Assembly (NCBI RefSeq): GCF_002994445.1 | Contig: NZ_MRZJ01000002.1 | Span: forward strand, 248,001-312,000 | Length of the DNA: 64,000 nt | Direction: 5' to 3' | Origin: Staphylococcus simulans | GTDB lineage: Bacteria; Bacillota; Bacilli; Staphylococcales; Staphylococcaceae | In this document: piece by piece, positions 28,113 through 40,253 of the stretch | Numbering within the stretch: the stretch's first letter is position 1 | Layout of the letters: the number at the start of each line of letters is the position of its first letter | Made by a program: the position numbers and the translations under genes | The notes under the pieces: model-generated | Told to the model about the DNA's origin: nothing | Database searches by the model: none | The model's input: the letters and a program-made list of their open reading frames with translations, nothing else

Positions 28113-28311
28113 GGAAATTAGAGACTTAACCACTTCAGAAATCGAAGAGCAAATCAAATCTTCAAAAGAAGAACTTTTTAACCTACGCTTTCAGTTAGCT
28201 ACAGGACAATTAGAGGAAACTGCACGTATTCGTACAGTGAGAAAAACAATCGCACGTCTAAAAACTGTTGCTCGTGAAAGAGAAATTGAACAAAGTAAGG
28301 CTAATCAATAA
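28102..28311 (+). CDS. rpmC: Ribosomal protein uL29
   Basis: This 69-residue helical-hairpin protein sits at the tunnel exit beside uL23. The start at 28102 ([15 protein letters not shown]) is the family norm. It lies inside the last codons of rplP, with GGGTGGTG as the ribosome site, so translation is coupled. An in-frame ATG 24 nt upstream would add eight atypical residues. Confidence 0.96.
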
Positions 28312-28335
28312 TAATTGAAAGAGGAGGTTACAAAA

Positions 28336-28599
28336 GTGAGCGAAAGAAATGATCGTAAAGTTTATGTAGGTAGAGTCGTATCAGACAAAATGGACAAAAC
28401 TGTAACTGTACTTGTAGAGACTTACAAAACTCATAAATTATATGGTAAACGAGTAAAATATTCTAAAAAATATAAAACTCATGATGAAAACAATTCAGCT
28501 AAATTAGGAGACATCGTTAAGATTCAAGAAACTCGTCCTTTATCAGCAACAAAACGTTTTCGTTTAGTAGAAATTGTTGAAGAATCAGTAATTATTTAA
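28336..28599 (+). CDS. rpsQ: Ribosomal protein uS17
   Basis: This primary 16S rRNA-binding protein has an OB fold and 87 residues. I chose the GTG at 28336 ([12 protein letters not shown]), since GAGGAGG sits about 8 nt before it; the frame is open from a TTG at 28315 that overlaps this site. The conserved [11 protein letters not shown] and [15 protein letters not shown] are present. Confidence 0.96.
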
Positions 28600-28624
28600 T
28601 CATTAATAGATAAGGGAGGTTTAA

Positions 28625-28996
<372 letters not shown>

Positions 28997-29028
28997 TTTT
29001 AAATAATAAAATCTAAGGAGGTGCCCAC

Positions 29029-29346
29029 ATGCATATCAAGAAAGGTGACAACGTAATCGTTATCTCAGGTAAAGATAAAGGTAAAACAGGTGTTGTACAA
29101 GCAACAGAACCTAAAAAAGACCGTGTCGTTGTGGAAGGTGTCAACATCATTAAAAAGCACCAAAAACCGACTCAATTTAACCCAGAAGGTGGAATCTTAG
29201 AAACTGAAGCAGCAATTCATGTTTCTAACGTACAATTATTGGACCCTAAAACAAATGAACCAACTCGTGTAGGTTACAAATTTGTTGATGGTAAAAAAGT
29301 TCGTATCGCTAAAAAATCAGGCGAAGAAATCAAATCTAATAATTAA
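29029..29346 (+). CDS. rplX: Ribosomal protein uL24
   Basis: This early-assembly protein of the large subunit is near the tunnel exit. It has 105 residues with an N-terminal KOW motif ([18 protein letters not shown]). The ribosome site is AAGGAGG. It is the usual neighbour between rplN and rplE. Confidence 0.98.
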   Translation: MHIKKGDNVIVISGKDKGKTGVVQATEPKKDRVVVEGVNIIKKHQKPTQFNPEGGILETEAAIHVSNVQLLDPKTNEPTRVGYKFVDGKKVRIAKKSGEEIKSNN

Positions 29347-29371
29347 TAACTAGTTGAAAGGAGGATCCACT

Positions 29372-29911
29372 TTGAGCCGTTTAAAAGAAAAATTCAATAC
29401 TGAAGTTACTGAGAACTTAATGAAAGAATTCAATTACAGTTCAGTAATGGAAGTACCTAAAATCGATAAAATCGTTGTGAACATGGGTGTAGGTGACGCA
29501 GTTCAAAACTCTAAAGTATTAGATAATGCTGTTGAAGAGTTAACATTAATCACTGGTCAAAAACCATTAATCACAAAAGCTAAAAAATCAGTAGCAACAT
29601 TCCGTTTACGTGAAGGTATGCCAATCGGAGCAAAAGTTACACTTCGCGGTGAAAGAATGTATGAATTCCTAGATAAATTGATCTCAGTATCATTACCACG
29701 TGTACGTGACTTCCACGGTGTTTCTAAGAAAGCATTTGATGGACGCGGCAACTACACATTAGGTGTTAAAGAACAATTAATTTTCCCAGAAATCGATTAT
29801 GATAAAGTAAGTAAAGTAAGAGGAATGGATATCGTTATTGTTACAACTGCTAACACAGACGAAGAAGCTCGTGAATTGTTAACTCAATTCGGTATGCCAT
29901 TTCAAAAGTAA
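29372..29911 (+). CDS. rplE: Ribosomal protein uL5
   Basis: This protein binds 5S rRNA and contacts the P-site tRNA from the central protuberance. I chose the TTG start at 29372, which follows AAAGGAGG at 7-nt spacing and gives 179 residues, the staphylococcal length. An earlier TTG at 29354 precedes the ribosome site and is rejected. Conserved segments include [13 protein letters not shown] and [17 protein letters not shown]. Confidence 0.97.
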   Translation: MSRLKEKFNTEVTENLMKEFNYSSVMEVPKIDKIVVNMGVGDAVQNSKVLDNAVEELTLITGQKPLITKAKKSVATFRLREGMPIGAKVTLRGERMYEFLDKLISVSLPRVRDFHGVSKKAFDGRGNYTLGVKEQLIFPEIDYDKVSKVRGMDIVIVTTANTDEEARELLTQFGMPFQK

Positions 29912-29937
29912 GCTCTAATATAAAGGAGGCTAATTAA

Positions 29938-30123
29938 GTGGCTAAAAAATCAATGGTTGCAAAACAAGCTAAAAAGCAAAAATTCCCAGTTCGCGAATAT
30001 ACTCGCTGTGAACGCTGTGGCCGTCCACATTCTGTATACCGCAAATTTAAATTATGCCGTATCTGTTTCCGTGAATTAGCTTACAAAGGCCAAATCCCTG
30101 GCGTTCGTAAAGCTAGCTGGTAA
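29938..30123 (+). CDS. rpsZ: Ribosomal protein uS14, zinc-binding type Z
   Basis: This 61-residue small-subunit head protein is the zinc form: four cysteines in two CxxC pairs at 24/27 and 40/43 (CERCGR, CRICFR). The start is a GTG after AAAGGAGG. Firmicutes often also carry a cysteine-free, zinc-independent S14 elsewhere, made in zinc starvation; none is in this window. Confidence 0.97.
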   Translation: MAKKSMVAKQAKKQKFPVREYTRCERCGRPHSVYRKFKLCRICFRELAYKGQIPGVRKASW

Positions 30124-30155
30124 TTAAAGAGAGTCTTGAAAGGAGGCAACAATCT

Positions 30156-30554
30156 ATGACAATGTCAGATCCAATCGCAGATATGCTAACTCGTGTAAGA
30201 AACGCAAACATGGTGCGTCATGAAAAAATCGAGTTGCCTGCGTCAAATATTAAAAAACAAATCGCTGAAATCCTTAAAAATGAAGGTTTCATCAAAAACG
30301 TTGAGTTCGTAGAAGACGATAAACAAGGTGTTTTACGTTTATTCCTTAAATATGGTCAAAACAACGAACGCGTTATCACAGGCTTAAAACGTATTTCTAA
30401 ACCAGGTTTACGTGTTTATGCTAAAGCTGAAGAAGTACCTAAAGTATTAAACGGTTTAGGTATTGCATTAGTATCAACTTCTGAAGGTATTTTAACTGAC
30501 AGAGAAGCAAGAAAACGTAATGTAGGCGGAGAAGTACTAGCATACGTTTGGTAA
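30156..30554 (+). CDS. rpsH: Ribosomal protein uS8
   Basis: This primary 16S rRNA-binding protein organises the platform; in E. coli it represses the spc operon. At 132 residues it is complete, with [16 protein letters not shown] at the start and the C-terminal [20 protein letters not shown]. The ribosome site is AAAGGAGG. Confidence 0.98.
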   Translation: MTMSDPIADMLTRVRNANMVRHEKIELPASNIKKQIAEILKNEGFIKNVEFVEDDKQGVLRLFLKYGQNNERVITGLKRISKPGLRVYAKAEEVPKVLNGLGIALVSTSEGILTDREARKRNVGGEVLAYVW

Positions 30555-30579
30555 TAAATAATTAAGGAGGTGCCCGTAA

Positions 30580-31116
30580 ATGAGCCGTGTAGGTAAGAAA
30601 ATCATTGAAATTCCTAGTGATGTAACAGTAGACATCAAAGGTAATGTTATTACAGTTAAAGGTCCTAAAGGTGAATTAACTAGAACTTTTGACGATAGCA
30701 TGACTTATAAACAAGAAGACAACACATTAGAAGTTGTTCGTCCATCTGATTCTCAAAAAGATAGAACAGTTCACGGAACAACTCGTGCGTTAATTAACAA
30801 TATGGTACAAGGTGTTTCTAAAGGCTACGAAAAAACTTTAGAAATGATCGGTGTAGGTTACCGTGCACAATTGCAAGGTAAAAACTTAGTTCTTAACGTT
30901 GGTTACTCTCACCCAGTTGAATTCATTCCAGAAGAAGGAATCACATTCACAGTTGAGAAAAACACAACAGTTAAAGTAGAAGGTATTTCTAAAGAACAAG
31001 TTGGTGCTACAGCTTCTAAAATCCGTGCCGTAAGACCACCAGAACCTTATAAAGGTAAAGGTATCCGTTACCAAGGCGAATATGTTCGTCGTAAAGAAGG
31101 TAAAACTGGTAAATAA
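30580..31116 (+). CDS. rplF: Ribosomal protein uL6
   Basis: This large-subunit protein near the factor-binding site contacts the sarcin-ricin loop. It has 178 residues in two similar domains, with [17 protein letters not shown] at the start and the signature [25 protein letters not shown] region near the end (residues about 152-178). The ribosome site is AAGGAGG. Confidence 0.98.
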   Translation: MSRVGKKIIEIPSDVTVDIKGNVITVKGPKGELTRTFDDSMTYKQEDNTLEVVRPSDSQKDRTVHGTTRALINNMVQGVSKGYEKTLEMIGVGYRAQLQGKNLVLNVGYSHPVEFIPEEGITFTVEKNTTVKVEGISKEQVGATASKIRAVRPPEPYKGKGIRYQGEYVRRKEGKTGK

Positions 31117-31148
31117 TAAATAACTCTCTAAAGAAAGGAGAATAAAGC

Positions 31149-31511
31149 ATGATCAGCAAAATTGATAAAAATAAAGTACGCTTAAAAAGACATGCACGTG
31201 TACGTACGAACTTATCAGGTACATCTGAAAAACCTCGTTTAAACGTATATCGTTCAAACAAACACATCTATGCACAAATCATTGATGATTCAAAAGGCGT
31301 AACTTTAGCTCAAGCATCAACTCAAGATAAAGATTTCGAAAACGAAACTGGTTCAAAAGTTGAATTATCTGCCAAAGTGGGCGAAGCAATCGCTAAAAAA
31401 GCAGTTGATAAAGGTATCACTGCAATCGTCTTCGACCGTGGAGGTTACTTATACCATGGACGTGTTAAAGCATTAGCAGATGCAGCACGTGAAAATGGCT
31501 TAGAATTTTAA
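31149..31511 (+). CDS. rplR: Ribosomal protein uL18
   Basis: This 5S rRNA-binding protein of the central protuberance has 120 residues, with the basic N-terminal arm ([18 protein letters not shown]) and the C-terminal [20 protein letters not shown]. The ribosome site is GAAAGGAG. It is placed between rplF and rpsE as usual. Confidence 0.98.
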   Translation: MISKIDKNKVRLKRHARVRTNLSGTSEKPRLNVYRSNKHIYAQIIDDSKGVTLAQASTQDKDFENETGSKVELSAKVGEAIAKKAVDKGITAIVFDRGGYLYHGRVKALADAARENGLEF

Positions 31512-31532
31512 TCATAAAAGGAGGGACAATTA

Positions 31533-32033
31533 ATGGCTCGCAGAGATGAAGAAAACAAAGAATTTGAAGAACGCGTTGTTACGATTAACCGTGTTGCGAA
31601 AGTTGTAAAAGGTGGACGTCGTTTCCGTTTCACAGCATTAGTAGTTGTTGGAGACAAAAATGGTCGTGTTGGATTCGGTACAGGTAAAGCACAAGAGGTG
31701 CCTGAAGCGATCAAAAAAGCAGTAGAAGCTGCTAAAAAAGAATTAGTATCTGTTAACCGTGTAGAAGGTACTACTCCACACACTATTACTGGTCAGTTCG
31801 GATCAGGAAGTGTATTATTGAAACCAGCAGCACCTGGTACTGGTGTTATCGCCGGTGGACCAGTTCGTGCCGTATTAGAATTAGCAGGTATCACTGATAT
31901 CTTAAGTAAGTCATTAGGTTCAAACACACCAATTAACATGGTTCGTGCGACAATTAATGGTTTAGAAAATCTAAAAAGTGCTGAAGAAGTTGCGAAATTA
32001 CGCGGCAAATCAGTAGAAGAATTATACAATTAA
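31533..32033 (+). CDS. rpsE: Ribosomal protein uS5
   Basis: This small-subunit protein at the mRNA entry channel is important for decoding accuracy and is a site of spectinomycin-resistance changes in other species. It has 166 residues with the double-stranded RNA-binding-like motif near [20 protein letters not shown] and conserved [18 protein letters not shown]. The ribosome site is AAAGGAGGG. Confidence 0.98.
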   Translation: MARRDEENKEFEERVVTINRVAKVVKGGRRFRFTALVVVGDKNGRVGFGTGKAQEVPEAIKKAVEAAKKELVSVNRVEGTTPHTITGQFGSGSVLLKPAAPGTGVIAGGPVRAVLELAGITDILSKSLGSNTPINMVRATINGLENLKSAEEVAKLRGKSVEELYN

Positions 32034-32049
32034 GGAGGGAAAATAAATA

Positions 32050-32235
32050 ATGGCTAAATTACAAATTACCCTCACTCGCAGTGTTATCGGTCGTCCAGAA
32101 ACACAACGTAAAACTGTTCAAGCGTTAGGTTTGAAAAAAACTAACTCTTCAGTAGTAGTTGAAGACAACGATGCAATCCGTGGCCAAATCAACAAAGTAA
32201 GCCACTTAGTAAAAGTTGAAGAAGTAAACGCATAA
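32050..32235 (+). CDS. rpmD: Ribosomal protein uL30
   Basis: This 61-residue large-subunit protein begins [20 protein letters not shown], which is diagnostic. It is one or two residues longer at the C-terminus than I recall for S. aureus. The ribosome site is AAGGAGGG. It lies 16 nt after rpsE. Confidence 0.97.
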   Translation: MAKLQITLTRSVIGRPETQRKTVQALGLKKTNSSVVVEDNDAIRGQINKVSHLVKVEEVNA

Positions 32236-32263
32236 TCAGATAAAATTATAAGGAGGTGCCGTA

Positions 32264-32704
32264 ATGAAATTACATGATTTACATCCAGCAGAAGGATCAC
32301 GTAAAGTCCGCAACCGTGTAGGCCGTGGTGCTGCTACAGGTAATGGTAAAACAAGTGGACGTGGTCAAAAAGGTCAAAAAGCACGTTCAGGTGGTAAAGT
32401 AAGACCAGGTTTCGAAGGTGGTCAATTACCATTATTCCGTCGTTTACCTAAACGCGGTTTCACTAACATCAACCGTAAAGAATATGCTGTAGTGAACTTA
32501 GACCAATTAAACCGTTTTGATGAAGGTACAGAAGTAACTCCTGAACTATTAATCGAAACTGGCGTAGTAAAAAATGCTAAAGCGGGTATCAAAGTATTAG
32601 GTAATGGTTCTTTAGAGAAAAAGTTAACAGTTAAAGCACAAAAATTCTCTGCATCTGCAGCTGAAGCAATTGATGCTAAAGGTGGAGCACACGAGGTGAT
32701 CTAA
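32264..32704 (+). CDS. rplO: Ribosomal protein uL15
   Basis: This late-assembly large-subunit protein has 146 residues, with a long basic glycine-rich N-terminal extension (about residues 10-50, [20 protein letters not shown] and following). The C-terminal globular part ends GGAHEVI. The ribosome site is AAGGAGG. The stop shares one base with the secY start. Confidence 0.98.
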   Translation: MKLHDLHPAEGSRKVRNRVGRGAATGNGKTSGRGQKGQKARSGGKVRPGFEGGQLPLFRRLPKRGFTNINRKEYAVVNLDQLNRFDEGTEVTPELLIETGVVKNAKAGIKVLGNGSLEKKLTVKAQKFSASAAEAIDAKGGAHEVI

Positions 32705-33996
32705 TGTTTGACACATTCGTAGACTTCTTCAAAACTAAAGAAGTTCGAAACAAGATCTTTTTTACGCTCGCAATGCTTGTAATATTTAAAATAGGTACTT
32801 ATATACCGGCGCCTGGAGTTAATCCAGCAGCGTTTGAAAGTCAACAAGGTTCTCAAGGTGTCACTGATCTGTTGAATACATTCGGTGGGGGAGCCTTGAA
32901 GAACTTTTCCATTTTTGCAATGGGGATTATGCCCTACATCACTGCTTCCATCGTAATGCAGTTATTGCAAATGGATATAGTTCCTAAGTTTACAGAATGG
33001 GCCAAACAAGGTGACGTTGGTCGTAAGAAATTGAATAACGTCACACGTTACTTTGCAATCATCTTGGCATTCATCCAATCAATTGGGATGGCATTCCAAT
33101 TCAATAACTATCTAAAAGGTGCATTGATCGTAGATCCGTCACCTATGAGTTATTTGTTAATTGCAATTGTATTAACAGCAGGAACAGCTTTCTTACTTTG
33201 GTTAGGTGAACAGATAACCCAATACGGTGTAGGTAATGGTATTTCAATTATTATCTTCGCTGGTATTCTGTCAACGTTGCCGTCATCACTGATTCAGTTC
33301 TACCAACAAGCTTTTGTAGGACAAAGTGATACGACTATGGCATGGTTGCAAGTTGCAGCATTAATCATTGGTTTGATTTTACTGACAATGGGTGCTGTGT
33401 ACGTACTTCAAGCTGTTCGTAAAATACCTATTCAATATGCGAAGAAGCAAACAGCTCAGCGTTTAGGTCGAAATGCAACTTACTTGCCGTTGAAAGTTAA
33501 CTCAGCAGGGGTTATCCCGGTTATCTTTGCTATGGCATTCTTCTTGTTACCAAGAACATTAACAATGTTCTTCCCTAAAGCAGACTGGGCTCAGCAAATT
33601 GCCAATACAGCCAATCCATCAAATAATATCGGAATGGTAATTTACATTATCTTGATCATTGCATTCACTTATTTCTATGCATTCGTTCAAGTTAATCCTG
33701 AGAAAATGGCTGACAATCTTAAGAAGCAAGGCAGCTACGTACCGGGTATCAGACCTGGTGAACAAACTAAAAAGTATATTACTAAAGTTTTATATCGTTT
33801 AACTTTTGTAGGTTCTATTTTCTTAGCAGCAATTGCAATCTTACCGATTCTTGCTACTAAATTTATGAACTTGCCGCAATCGATTCAAGTCGGCGGTACA
33901 AGCTTGTTGATTGTTATCGGTGTTGCTATCGAGACAATGAAAAGCTTGGAAGCACAAGTTAATCAAAAAGAATATAAAGGCTTTGGTGGTAGATAA
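32704..33996 (+). CDS. secY: Protein translocase subunit SecY
   Basis: SecY is the channel of the general secretion translocon. The 430-residue protein has ten membrane helices, with the plug and first-helix region near the start and cytoplasmic loops that bind SecA ([20 protein letters not shown] before helix 9). The start overlaps the rplO stop by one base with GAGGTG as ribosome site, so its level is tied to ribosomal protein synthesis. Adenylate kinase follows 16 nt later. Confidence 0.98.
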   Translation: MFDTFVDFFKTKEVRNKIFFTLAMLVIFKIGTYIPAPGVNPAAFESQQGSQGVTDLLNTFGGGALKNFSIFAMGIMPYITASIVMQLLQMDIVPKFTEWAKQGDVGRKKLNNVTRYFAIILAFIQSIGMAFQFNNYLKGALIVDPSPMSYLLIAIVLTAGTAFLLWLGEQITQYGVGNGISIIIFAGILSTLPSSLIQFYQQAFVGQSDTTMAWLQVAALIIGLILLTMGAVYVLQAVRKIPIQYAKKQTAQRLGRNATYLPLKVNSAGVIPVIFAMAFFLLPRTLTMFFPKADWAQQIANTANPSNNIGMVIYIILIIAFTYFYAFVQVNPEKMADNLKKQGSYVPGIRPGEQTKKYITKVLYRLTFVGSIFLAAIAILPILATKFMNLPQSIQVGGTSLLIVIGVAIETMKSLEAQVNQKEYKGFGGR

Positions 33997-34003
33997 TTTG
34001 TAG

Positions 34004-34663
<660 letters not shown>

Positions 34664-34689
34664 TTCAACATTGCTGCTTGTATGTTGAA
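34664..34689 (+). other. Hairpin just after adk
   Basis: TTCAACAT (34664-34671) and ATGTTGAA (34682-34689) form a perfect 8-bp stem directly after the adk stop, with no T-run. It could be a weak attenuator or RNA processing signal. The remaining gap to infA (34690-34851) is AT-rich; I see only a weak promoter candidate (TTGATA near 34790, 15-bp spacer) and no reading frame. Confidence 0.35.
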
Positions 34690-34851
34690 TGAAGGCAGTC
34701 TAACATTGTTTGTCTCTCAGCCTAACGAATTTTGAGTGACATATTAACGATAATGATTCCCAAATTTTGTTCAACGATTTGATACAAGTGCAGTATGTCT
34801 AACATTTTCCAATAGACATTAACTAATAATGCAAAAGGGGGAATTGTTCTA

Positions 34852-35070
34852 ATGGCAAAACAAGATGTAATTGAATTAGAAGGTACAGTATTAGATACTT
34901 TACCAAATGCAATGTTTAAAGTAGAATTAGAAAATGGTCATGAAATTTTAGCACACGTTAGTGGTAAAATCAGAATGAATTATATTCGTATTCTACCTGG
35001 CGACAAAGTAACAGTAGAAATGTCTCCGTATGATTTAACACGCGGAAGAATCACTTATCGTTATAAATAA
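34852..35070 (+). CDS. infA: Translation initiation factor IF-1
   Basis: IF-1 occupies the ribosomal A site during initiation. The 72-residue OB-fold protein starts [19 protein letters not shown] and contains [19 protein letters not shown], as in the family. The ribosome site is AAGGGGG. It follows the largest gap in the block (188 bp), so it may have its own promoter. Confidence 0.98.
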
Positions 35071-35217
<147 letters not shown>

Positions 35218-35239
35218 TAAAAGAGAGGTGTAAAATAAT

Positions 35240-35605
35240 ATGGCACGTATTGCAGGAGTCGATATTCCACGCGAAAAACGCGTTGTAATTTCATTAACTT
35301 ATATTTACGGTATTGGTAAATCAACTGCTGAAAAAATCATTGAAGAAGCAGGAGTTTCACCACAAACTCGTACTAACGAATTAACAGACGATGAATTAGC
35401 ACGTATCCGTGAAGTTGTAGATGGCTACAAAGTAGAAGGTGACTTACGTCGTGAGCAAAACTTAAACATCAAACGTTTAATGGAAATCTCTTCTTACCGT
35501 GGTATCCGTCACCGTCGTGGCTTACCAGTTCGCGGTCAAAAGACTAAAAACAATGCTCGTACTCGTAAAGGCCCAGTTAAAACTGTAGCTAACAAGAAAA
35601 AATAA
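35240..35605 (+). CDS. rpsM: Ribosomal protein uS13
   Basis: This head protein of the small subunit forms bridges to the large subunit and contacts the P-site tRNA with its basic tail. It has 121 residues, starting [19 protein letters not shown], with conserved [20 protein letters not shown] near residues 87-106. The ribosome site is GAGAGGTG. Confidence 0.98.
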   Translation: MARIAGVDIPREKRVVISLTYIYGIGKSTAEKIIEEAGVSPQTRTNELTDDELARIREVVDGYKVEGDLRREQNLNIKRLMEISSYRGIRHRRGLPVRGQKTKNNARTRKGPVKTVANKKK

Positions 35606-35627
35606 TAGGTAAAGGAGGAAAATTTTA

Positions 35628-36017
35628 ATGGCACGTAAACAAGTATCTCGTAAACGCAGAGTGAAAAAGAATGTTGAAAACGGTGTAGCTCACATTCGTT
35701 CAACTTTCAACAATACAATCGTAACAATTACTGATGAATTCGGTAATGCATTATCATGGTCATCAGCAGGTGCACTTGGTTTCAAAGGTTCTAAAAAATC
35801 TACACCATTCGCAGCTCAAATGGCTTCTGAAACAGCATCAAAAACAGCTATGGAACATGGCTTGAAAACTGTAGAAGTAACAGTTAAAGGACCTGGCCCA
35901 GGCCGTGAATCAGCTATCCGTGCATTGCAATCAGCAGGTTTAGAAGTAACAGCTATCAGAGACGTTACTCCAGTACCTCATAACGGTTGCCGTCCGCCAA
36001 AACGTCGTCGCGTATAA
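35628..36017 (+). CDS. rpsK: Ribosomal protein uS11
   Basis: This platform protein near the mRNA exit has 129 residues, with [20 protein letters not shown] and the C-terminal signature [16 protein letters not shown]. The ribosome site is AAAGGAGG. An 88-bp gap before rpoA shows no terminator. Confidence 0.98.
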   Translation: MARKQVSRKRRVKKNVENGVAHIRSTFNNTIVTITDEFGNALSWSSAGALGFKGSKKSTPFAAQMASETASKTAMEHGLKTVEVTVKGPGPGRESAIRALQSAGLEVTAIRDVTPVPHNGCRPPKRRRV

Positions 36018-36105
36018 TATTATTGTTAAGAAATGTTATTTTCCGAAGATCACTAAGATAAGAAGTATCTTATAAGTCGACGTAACCAAGGAGGATATGT
36101 AAATA

Positions 36106-37050
36106 ATGATAGAAATTGAAAAACCTAGAATTGAGACAATTGAAATTAGTGAAGATGCTAAATTCGGTAAGTTTGTTGTTGAACCACTAGAACGTGGCTA
36201 TGGCACTACGCTAGGAAACTCCTTACGTCGTATCCTACTATCTTCATTGCCAGGTGCAGCCGTTAAATACATCGAGATTGAAGGAGTTTTACACGAATTC
36301 TCTGCAATTGATAACGTAGTAGAAGATGTATCTACAATCATTATGAATATTAAGAAACTTGCTCTTAAAATTTATTCTGAAGAAGATAAAACTTTAGAAA
36401 TCGATGTTAAAGATGAAGGCGAAGTAACAGCAGCTGACATTACTCACGACAGTGATGTTGAAATTTTAAACCCAGAGCTTAAAATTGCTACAGTTGCTAA
36501 AGGTGGACACTTAAAAATCCGTCTTGTTGCGAATAAGGGTAGAGGTTACGCATTAGCTGAACAAAATAATACTAGTGATTTACCAATTGGTGTTATCCCG
36601 GTTGACTCTTTATACTCACCAGTTGAAAGAGTAAACTATACAGTTGAAAACACTCGTGTAGGTCAAAGCAGTGACTTTGATAAATTAACTTTAGATGTAT
36701 GGACTGATGGATCAATCACTCCGCAAGAGTCAGTTTCATTAGCAGCAAAAATTATGACTGAACACTTGAACATCTTTGTTGGACTCACTGATGAAGCTAA
36801 AAACGCTGAAATCATGATTGAAAAAGAAGAAGATCAAAAAGAAAAAGTACTTGAAATGTCTATTGAAGAATTAGACTTATCAGTACGTTCTTATAACTGT
36901 CTAAAACGTGCAGGCATCAACAGTGTTCAAGAATTGGCTGACAAATCTGAAGCAGATATGATGAAAGTACGTAATTTAGGTCGTAAATCTTTAGAAGAAG
37001 TAAAATATAAACTCGAAGACTTAGGTTTAGGTCTTAGAAAAGAAGATTGA
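36106..37050 (+). CDS. rpoA: RNA polymerase alpha subunit
   Basis: Alpha nucleates RNA polymerase assembly and binds regulators. The 314-residue protein has an N-terminal assembly domain ([20 protein letters not shown] near residues 24-43), an acidic linker (EKEEDQKEK) and a C-terminal helix-hairpin-helix domain ([31 protein letters not shown]) that contacts UP elements and activators. The ribosome site is AAGGAGG. Confidence 0.98.
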   Translation: MIEIEKPRIETIEISEDAKFGKFVVEPLERGYGTTLGNSLRRILLSSLPGAAVKYIEIEGVLHEFSAIDNVVEDVSTIIMNIKKLALKIYSEEDKTLEIDVKDEGEVTAADITHDSDVEILNPELKIATVAKGGHLKIRLVANKGRGYALAEQNNTSDLPIGVIPVDSLYSPVERVNYTVENTRVGQSSDFDKLTLDVWTDGSITPQESVSLAAKIMTEHLNIFVGLTDEAKNAEIMIEKEEDQKEKVLEMSIEELDLSVRSYNCLKRAGINSVQELADKSEADMMKVRNLGRKSLEEVKYKLEDLGLGLRKED

Positions 37051-37066
37051 TAAAGGAGGTTAACTC

Positions 37067-37435
37067 ATGGGTTACAGAAAATTAGGTCGTACATCTGATC
37101 AACGTAAAGCAATGTTACGCGACTTAGCGACATCATTAATCGTTAACGAGCGCATTGAAACTACTGAAGCTCGCGGTAAAGAATTACGCGGTGTAGTTGA
37201 TAAATTAATCACTTTAGGTAAAAAAGGCGATTTAGCTTCTCGTCGTCAAGCAGCTAAAATCGTTCGTGATGTTCAAATCCAAAACGAAGATGGTACTACA
37301 CAAACAGCTTTACAAAAATTATTCGGTGAAATTGCTCCACGTTACACAGAACGTCAAGGCGGTTACACTCGTGTACTTAAAGCAGGTCCACGTCGCGGTG
37401 ACGGTGCTGAATCAGCAATTGTCGAATTAGTTTAA
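37067..37435 (+). CDS. rplQ: Ribosomal protein bL17
   Basis: This large-subunit protein near the tunnel exit has 122 residues, starting [20 protein letters not shown], with the [18 protein letters not shown] signature near the end. The ribosome site is AAAGGAGG. It is the last gene of the ribosomal block; terminators follow in the next gap. Confidence 0.98.
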   Translation: MGYRKLGRTSDQRKAMLRDLATSLIVNERIETTEARGKELRGVVDKLITLGKKGDLASRRQAAKIVRDVQIQNEDGTTQTALQKLFGEIAPRYTERQGGYTRVLKAGPRRGDGAESAIVELV

Positions 37436-37597
37436 TCAAAGCATAACTTGAAACCAAGTAACGATGGTAAGTAGAAGCACACGATGAGAACATTGTGCGC
37501 TTATCATTGTACAAATAAACACACTGACTATATGAATATATAAAGCAAATGAGTGCAACGATAATGTTTGCCACATACAAATATTGTCTAGCTCAGA

Positions 37598-37670
37598 GTG
37601 CCCCATTCAAAGAACTTAATAGATTTTAAAGCGTGAACTCAATTAATGAATGGGGTGCGCGCTTTTTTAT
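37598..37670 (+). terminator. Terminator of the ribosomal block (long loop)
   Basis: The arms 37598-37609 and 37647-37658 pair over 12 bp (CCCCATTCA with TGAATGGGG plus wobbles) around a 37-nt loop. A GC-rich GCGCGC and six T follow. Confidence 0.75.
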
Positions 37671-37674
37671 TTTG

Positions 37675-37712
37675 AAACCCCTGTTGCGGTAAAGACGTGA
37701 AGGGGTTTTTCT
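37675..37712 (+). terminator. Second terminator before the ECF operon
   Basis: AAACCCCT (37675-37682) pairs with AGGGGTTT (37701-37708), followed by more T. It sits right after the first terminator and would form a tandem stop. Confidence 0.6.
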
Positions 37713-37786
37713 CATACACTTGCATATACACACTAGTTATATTCATGTACAATGATAGAGTGAAATCAATCAGAAGGGACAGAGGC

Positions 37787-38596
37787 ATGTTGAATACTGA
37801 ACAAATACTTGAATTTGATGATGTATCATTTCAATATCAGGGTGACGAGTGGTTTACATTAAAACATATCTCTTTTTCTATCCCTAAAGGTAAGTGGACA
37901 TCGATCGTCGGACATAATGGATCAGGAAAGTCGACCATCGCTAAATTAATGATGGGTATGATGGACTACCAAGAGGGTGAAATACGTTATAATGGACAGT
38001 TGATGACATCTGAGAATCTGTATGACATCCGAAAAAATATTGGTATCGTATTTCAGAATCCTGAAAACCAATTTGTAGGTTCGACTGTTCAGTATGATGT
38101 GGCATTTGGTCTTGAAAACTTAGCAGTGTCATATGAGCAAATGCACGAGGATGTAGCACAAGTTTTAAAAGAGGTACAAATGTATGCACAACGTAATCAT
38201 GAGCCGCAAGCACTCTCTGGCGGCCAGAAACAGCGTGTTGCGATTGCAGGTGTACTTGTTTTAAGTCCTGAACTGATTATCTTAGACGAGGCAACATCTA
38301 TGCTTGATCCTGAAGGTAAACAATCGTTGATGCAGCTGGTGAGACATTTGAACGAAGCACGCAATGTAACGATTGTATCAATTACGCATGATTTAACAGA
38401 GACTTTGGATTCAGATTATATGATTGTAATGAATCGCGGTGAAGTGCACGAAAAAGGCACACCAGAAGCAATCTTTAAGAAAGGAGCATCATTAGCTGAA
38501 ATAGGCTTGGACTTGCCGTTTTCAATGCGGATTAATTCGTTATTAGGCAATCCATCTGAGTTTCTGACTTATGATGAGTTGGTAGCACGTTTATGA
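37787..38596 (+). CDS. ecfA1: ECF transporter ATPase EcfA1
   Basis: This is one of two ATPases of the energy-coupling factor module that powers vitamin and metal uptake with exchangeable S components. The start at 37787 ([20 protein letters not shown]) gives 269 residues, as in S. aureus; the frame stays open 30 codons further upstream without signals. Motifs are Walker [11 protein letters not shown]-loop [11 protein letters not shown] (ECF-typical), signature LSGGQKQR, Walker [13 protein letters not shown] and the switch histidine THDL. Its stop overlaps ecfA2 by 4 bp. Confidence 0.97.
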   Translation: MLNTEQILEFDDVSFQYQGDEWFTLKHISFSIPKGKWTSIVGHNGSGKSTIAKLMMGMMDYQEGEIRYNGQLMTSENLYDIRKNIGIVFQNPENQFVGSTVQYDVAFGLENLAVSYEQMHEDVAQVLKEVQMYAQRNHEPQALSGGQKQRVAIAGVLVLSPELIILDEATSMLDPEGKQSLMQLVRHLNEARNVTIVSITHDLTETLDSDYMIVMNRGEVHEKGTPEAIFKKGASLAEIGLDLPFSMRINSLLGNPSEFLTYDELVARL

Positions 38597-39453
38597 GTAT
38601 ACAATTTAATGACGTTACTTACATTTACCAGCAAGGTACACCTTTTGAATATGAAGCATTGCATCATATTAATACTGAATTTGAAGCAGGTCAGTATTAT
38701 GCGGTTATAGGCCAAACAGGATCTGGTAAATCAACGTTAATACAACATTTCAACGGCTTATTAAAACCTACTTACGGTCATGTTGCACTTGATGATTTAG
38801 TCATCAAGAAAAAAACAAAAGATAAAGCAATTCGTCCAATGAGACAACGTGTGGGACTGGTATTTCAGTTTCCGGAAGCACAATTATTCGAAGACAGTGT
38901 AGAACGAGAAGTCTTATTCGGACCTAAAAACTTTCATATGGATTTAGAAAAGGTAAAAGACTATGCATATCGTTTGTTAAAGCGTTTGGGCTTTGACCGT
39001 AACATTATGGCGAAATCACCGTTTCAAATGTCTGGAGGTCAAATGCGTAAAATAGCGATTGTATCTATTTTAGCGATGAATCCGGATATTATCGTATTGG
39101 ATGAACCGACCGCAGGACTAGATCCGCATAGCCGAGAACAAGTCATGGACCTGTTAAAACAATTACAGCAAGAGGGCAAAACAATTGTGCTTGTGACACA
39201 TGATATGAATGATGTGGCACGTTATGCAGACCAAGTTAAAGTGTTGCAGCAAGGGGCAATTGTATATGAAGGGACACCTAGAGTACTCTTTGGCAATCAA
39301 GATAATGTCAATCAATTTCATTTAGATTTGCCTGATATCGTGCAGCTGCAGCGCGATTTTGAACAAAAGTACAATATACGTTTACCAGAAACAGCATTAA
39401 CAGACCAAGAATTTATCAAGCTCTATAAGGAGTGGCAGCACCATGAAGAATAA
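38593..39453 (+). CDS. ecfA2: ECF transporter ATPase EcfA2
   Basis: This second, non-identical ATPase of the ECF module has 286 residues. Walker A is GQTGSGKST, the Q-loop segment [14 protein letters not shown] is typical of EcfA2, the signature MSGGQMRK is slightly divergent, and Walker B is [12 protein letters not shown]. It is coupled to ecfA1 by an ATGA overlap and overlaps ecfT by 11 bp. No substrate-binding S component is encoded nearby, so this is a shared (group II) module. Confidence 0.97.
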   Translation: MSIQFNDVTYIYQQGTPFEYEALHHINTEFEAGQYYAVIGQTGSGKSTLIQHFNGLLKPTYGHVALDDLVIKKKTKDKAIRPMRQRVGLVFQFPEAQLFEDSVEREVLFGPKNFHMDLEKVKDYAYRLLKRLGFDRNIMAKSPFQMSGGQMRKIAIVSILAMNPDIIVLDEPTAGLDPHSREQVMDLLKQLQQEGKTIVLVTHDMNDVARYADQVKVLQQGAIVYEGTPRVLFGNQDNVNQFHLDLPDIVQLQRDFEQKYNIRLPETALTDQEFIKLYKEWQHHEE

Positions 39454-40249
39454 ATTTATCATAGGCCGCTATTTACCTTTAGATTCCATCATTCATAAAA
39501 TGGATCCTAGAGCTAAATTAGCTTTTGTATTCTTTTATATTATATTAGTATTCTTTTGTCACAGCTTTACGATGTATGCCTGGATGTTATTGGTTCTGTT
39601 GGTATTTATGTATAGTGCAAAAATCAAATTGTTGTATTTATTAAAAGGCCTGACACCGATTTTGTTCTTTTTAATTTTCACCTTTTTAATGCATCTCTTT
39701 TTAACTAAGGGAGGCACCACGTTATTTACATGGAAATTCATTTCCATAGATTCAGGCGGTATTATAGAAGGGATATTTATCTCAATGCGTTTAATGTTTA
39801 TTATGATGGCTTCAACGATTATGACATTGACAACAAATCCTATCGCATTGACCGATGCTTTTGATAAAATATTGTCCCCTTTAAAAGTTATTAAAGTCCC
39901 TGTACAGCAATTAAGCATGATGATGTCGATTGCTTTACGATTTATACCGACGCTTATGGAAGAGTTGGATAAAATTATTCTGGCTCAAAAATCCAGAGGT
40001 TCTGAAATTAGTTCCGGATCAATCGGACAGCGTATTAAAGCGTTTATTCCTTTGTTGATTCCATTGTTTATTTCTGCCTTTCAAAGAGCTGAAGATTTAG
40101 CAGTCGCAATGGAAGTCAGAGGGTATGATATGAATGCAAAACGTACAAGTTTTCGTAAACTTGAATGGCAATCAAAGGATACAATGCTCGTAGGTGCATT
40201 AATCCCGATTGCAGCAGTACTATTTGTATTGAAATATTTAGGAGTGTAG
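39443..40249 (+). CDS. ecfT: ECF transporter transmembrane subunit EcfT
   Basis: EcfT links the two ATPases to the S component. The 268-residue protein begins [20 protein letters not shown], as in the family, and has about five to six membrane helices. The two coupling-helix Ala-Arg-Gly-type motifs appear as AQKSRGSE (about 178-185) and AMEVRGYD (about 213-220). The start lies inside ecfA2 with an AAGGAG site. truA follows after 4 nt. Confidence 0.96.
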   Translation: MKNKFIIGRYLPLDSIIHKMDPRAKLAFVFFYIILVFFCHSFTMYAWMLLVLLVFMYSAKIKLLYLLKGLTPILFFLIFTFLMHLFLTKGGTTLFTWKFISIDSGGIIEGIFISMRLMFIMMASTIMTLTTNPIALTDAFDKILSPLKVIKVPVQQLSMMMSIALRFIPTLMEELDKIILAQKSRGSEISSGSIGQRIKAFIPLLIPLFISAFQRAEDLAVAMEVRGYDMNAKRTSFRKLEWQSKDTMLVGALIPIAAVLFVLKYLGV

Positions 40250-40253
40250 CCGT

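Larger units (their letters stand above)
37436..37786 (+). other. 351-bp gene-free gap between rplQ and ecfA1
   Basis: The first 160 bp are AT-rich with no reading frame or clear signal. They are followed by the two terminators listed separately and then by the upstream region of the ECF operon. A promoter for ecfA1 must lie near 37720-37765, but no well-spaced pair of elements stands out. Confidence 0.5.

Noticed and set aside
34741-34765. GATAATGATT as a Fur or Zur site before infA
   Set aside because: Only half of the palindrome is present and the neighbouring genes have no iron or zinc link; AT-rich chance match.
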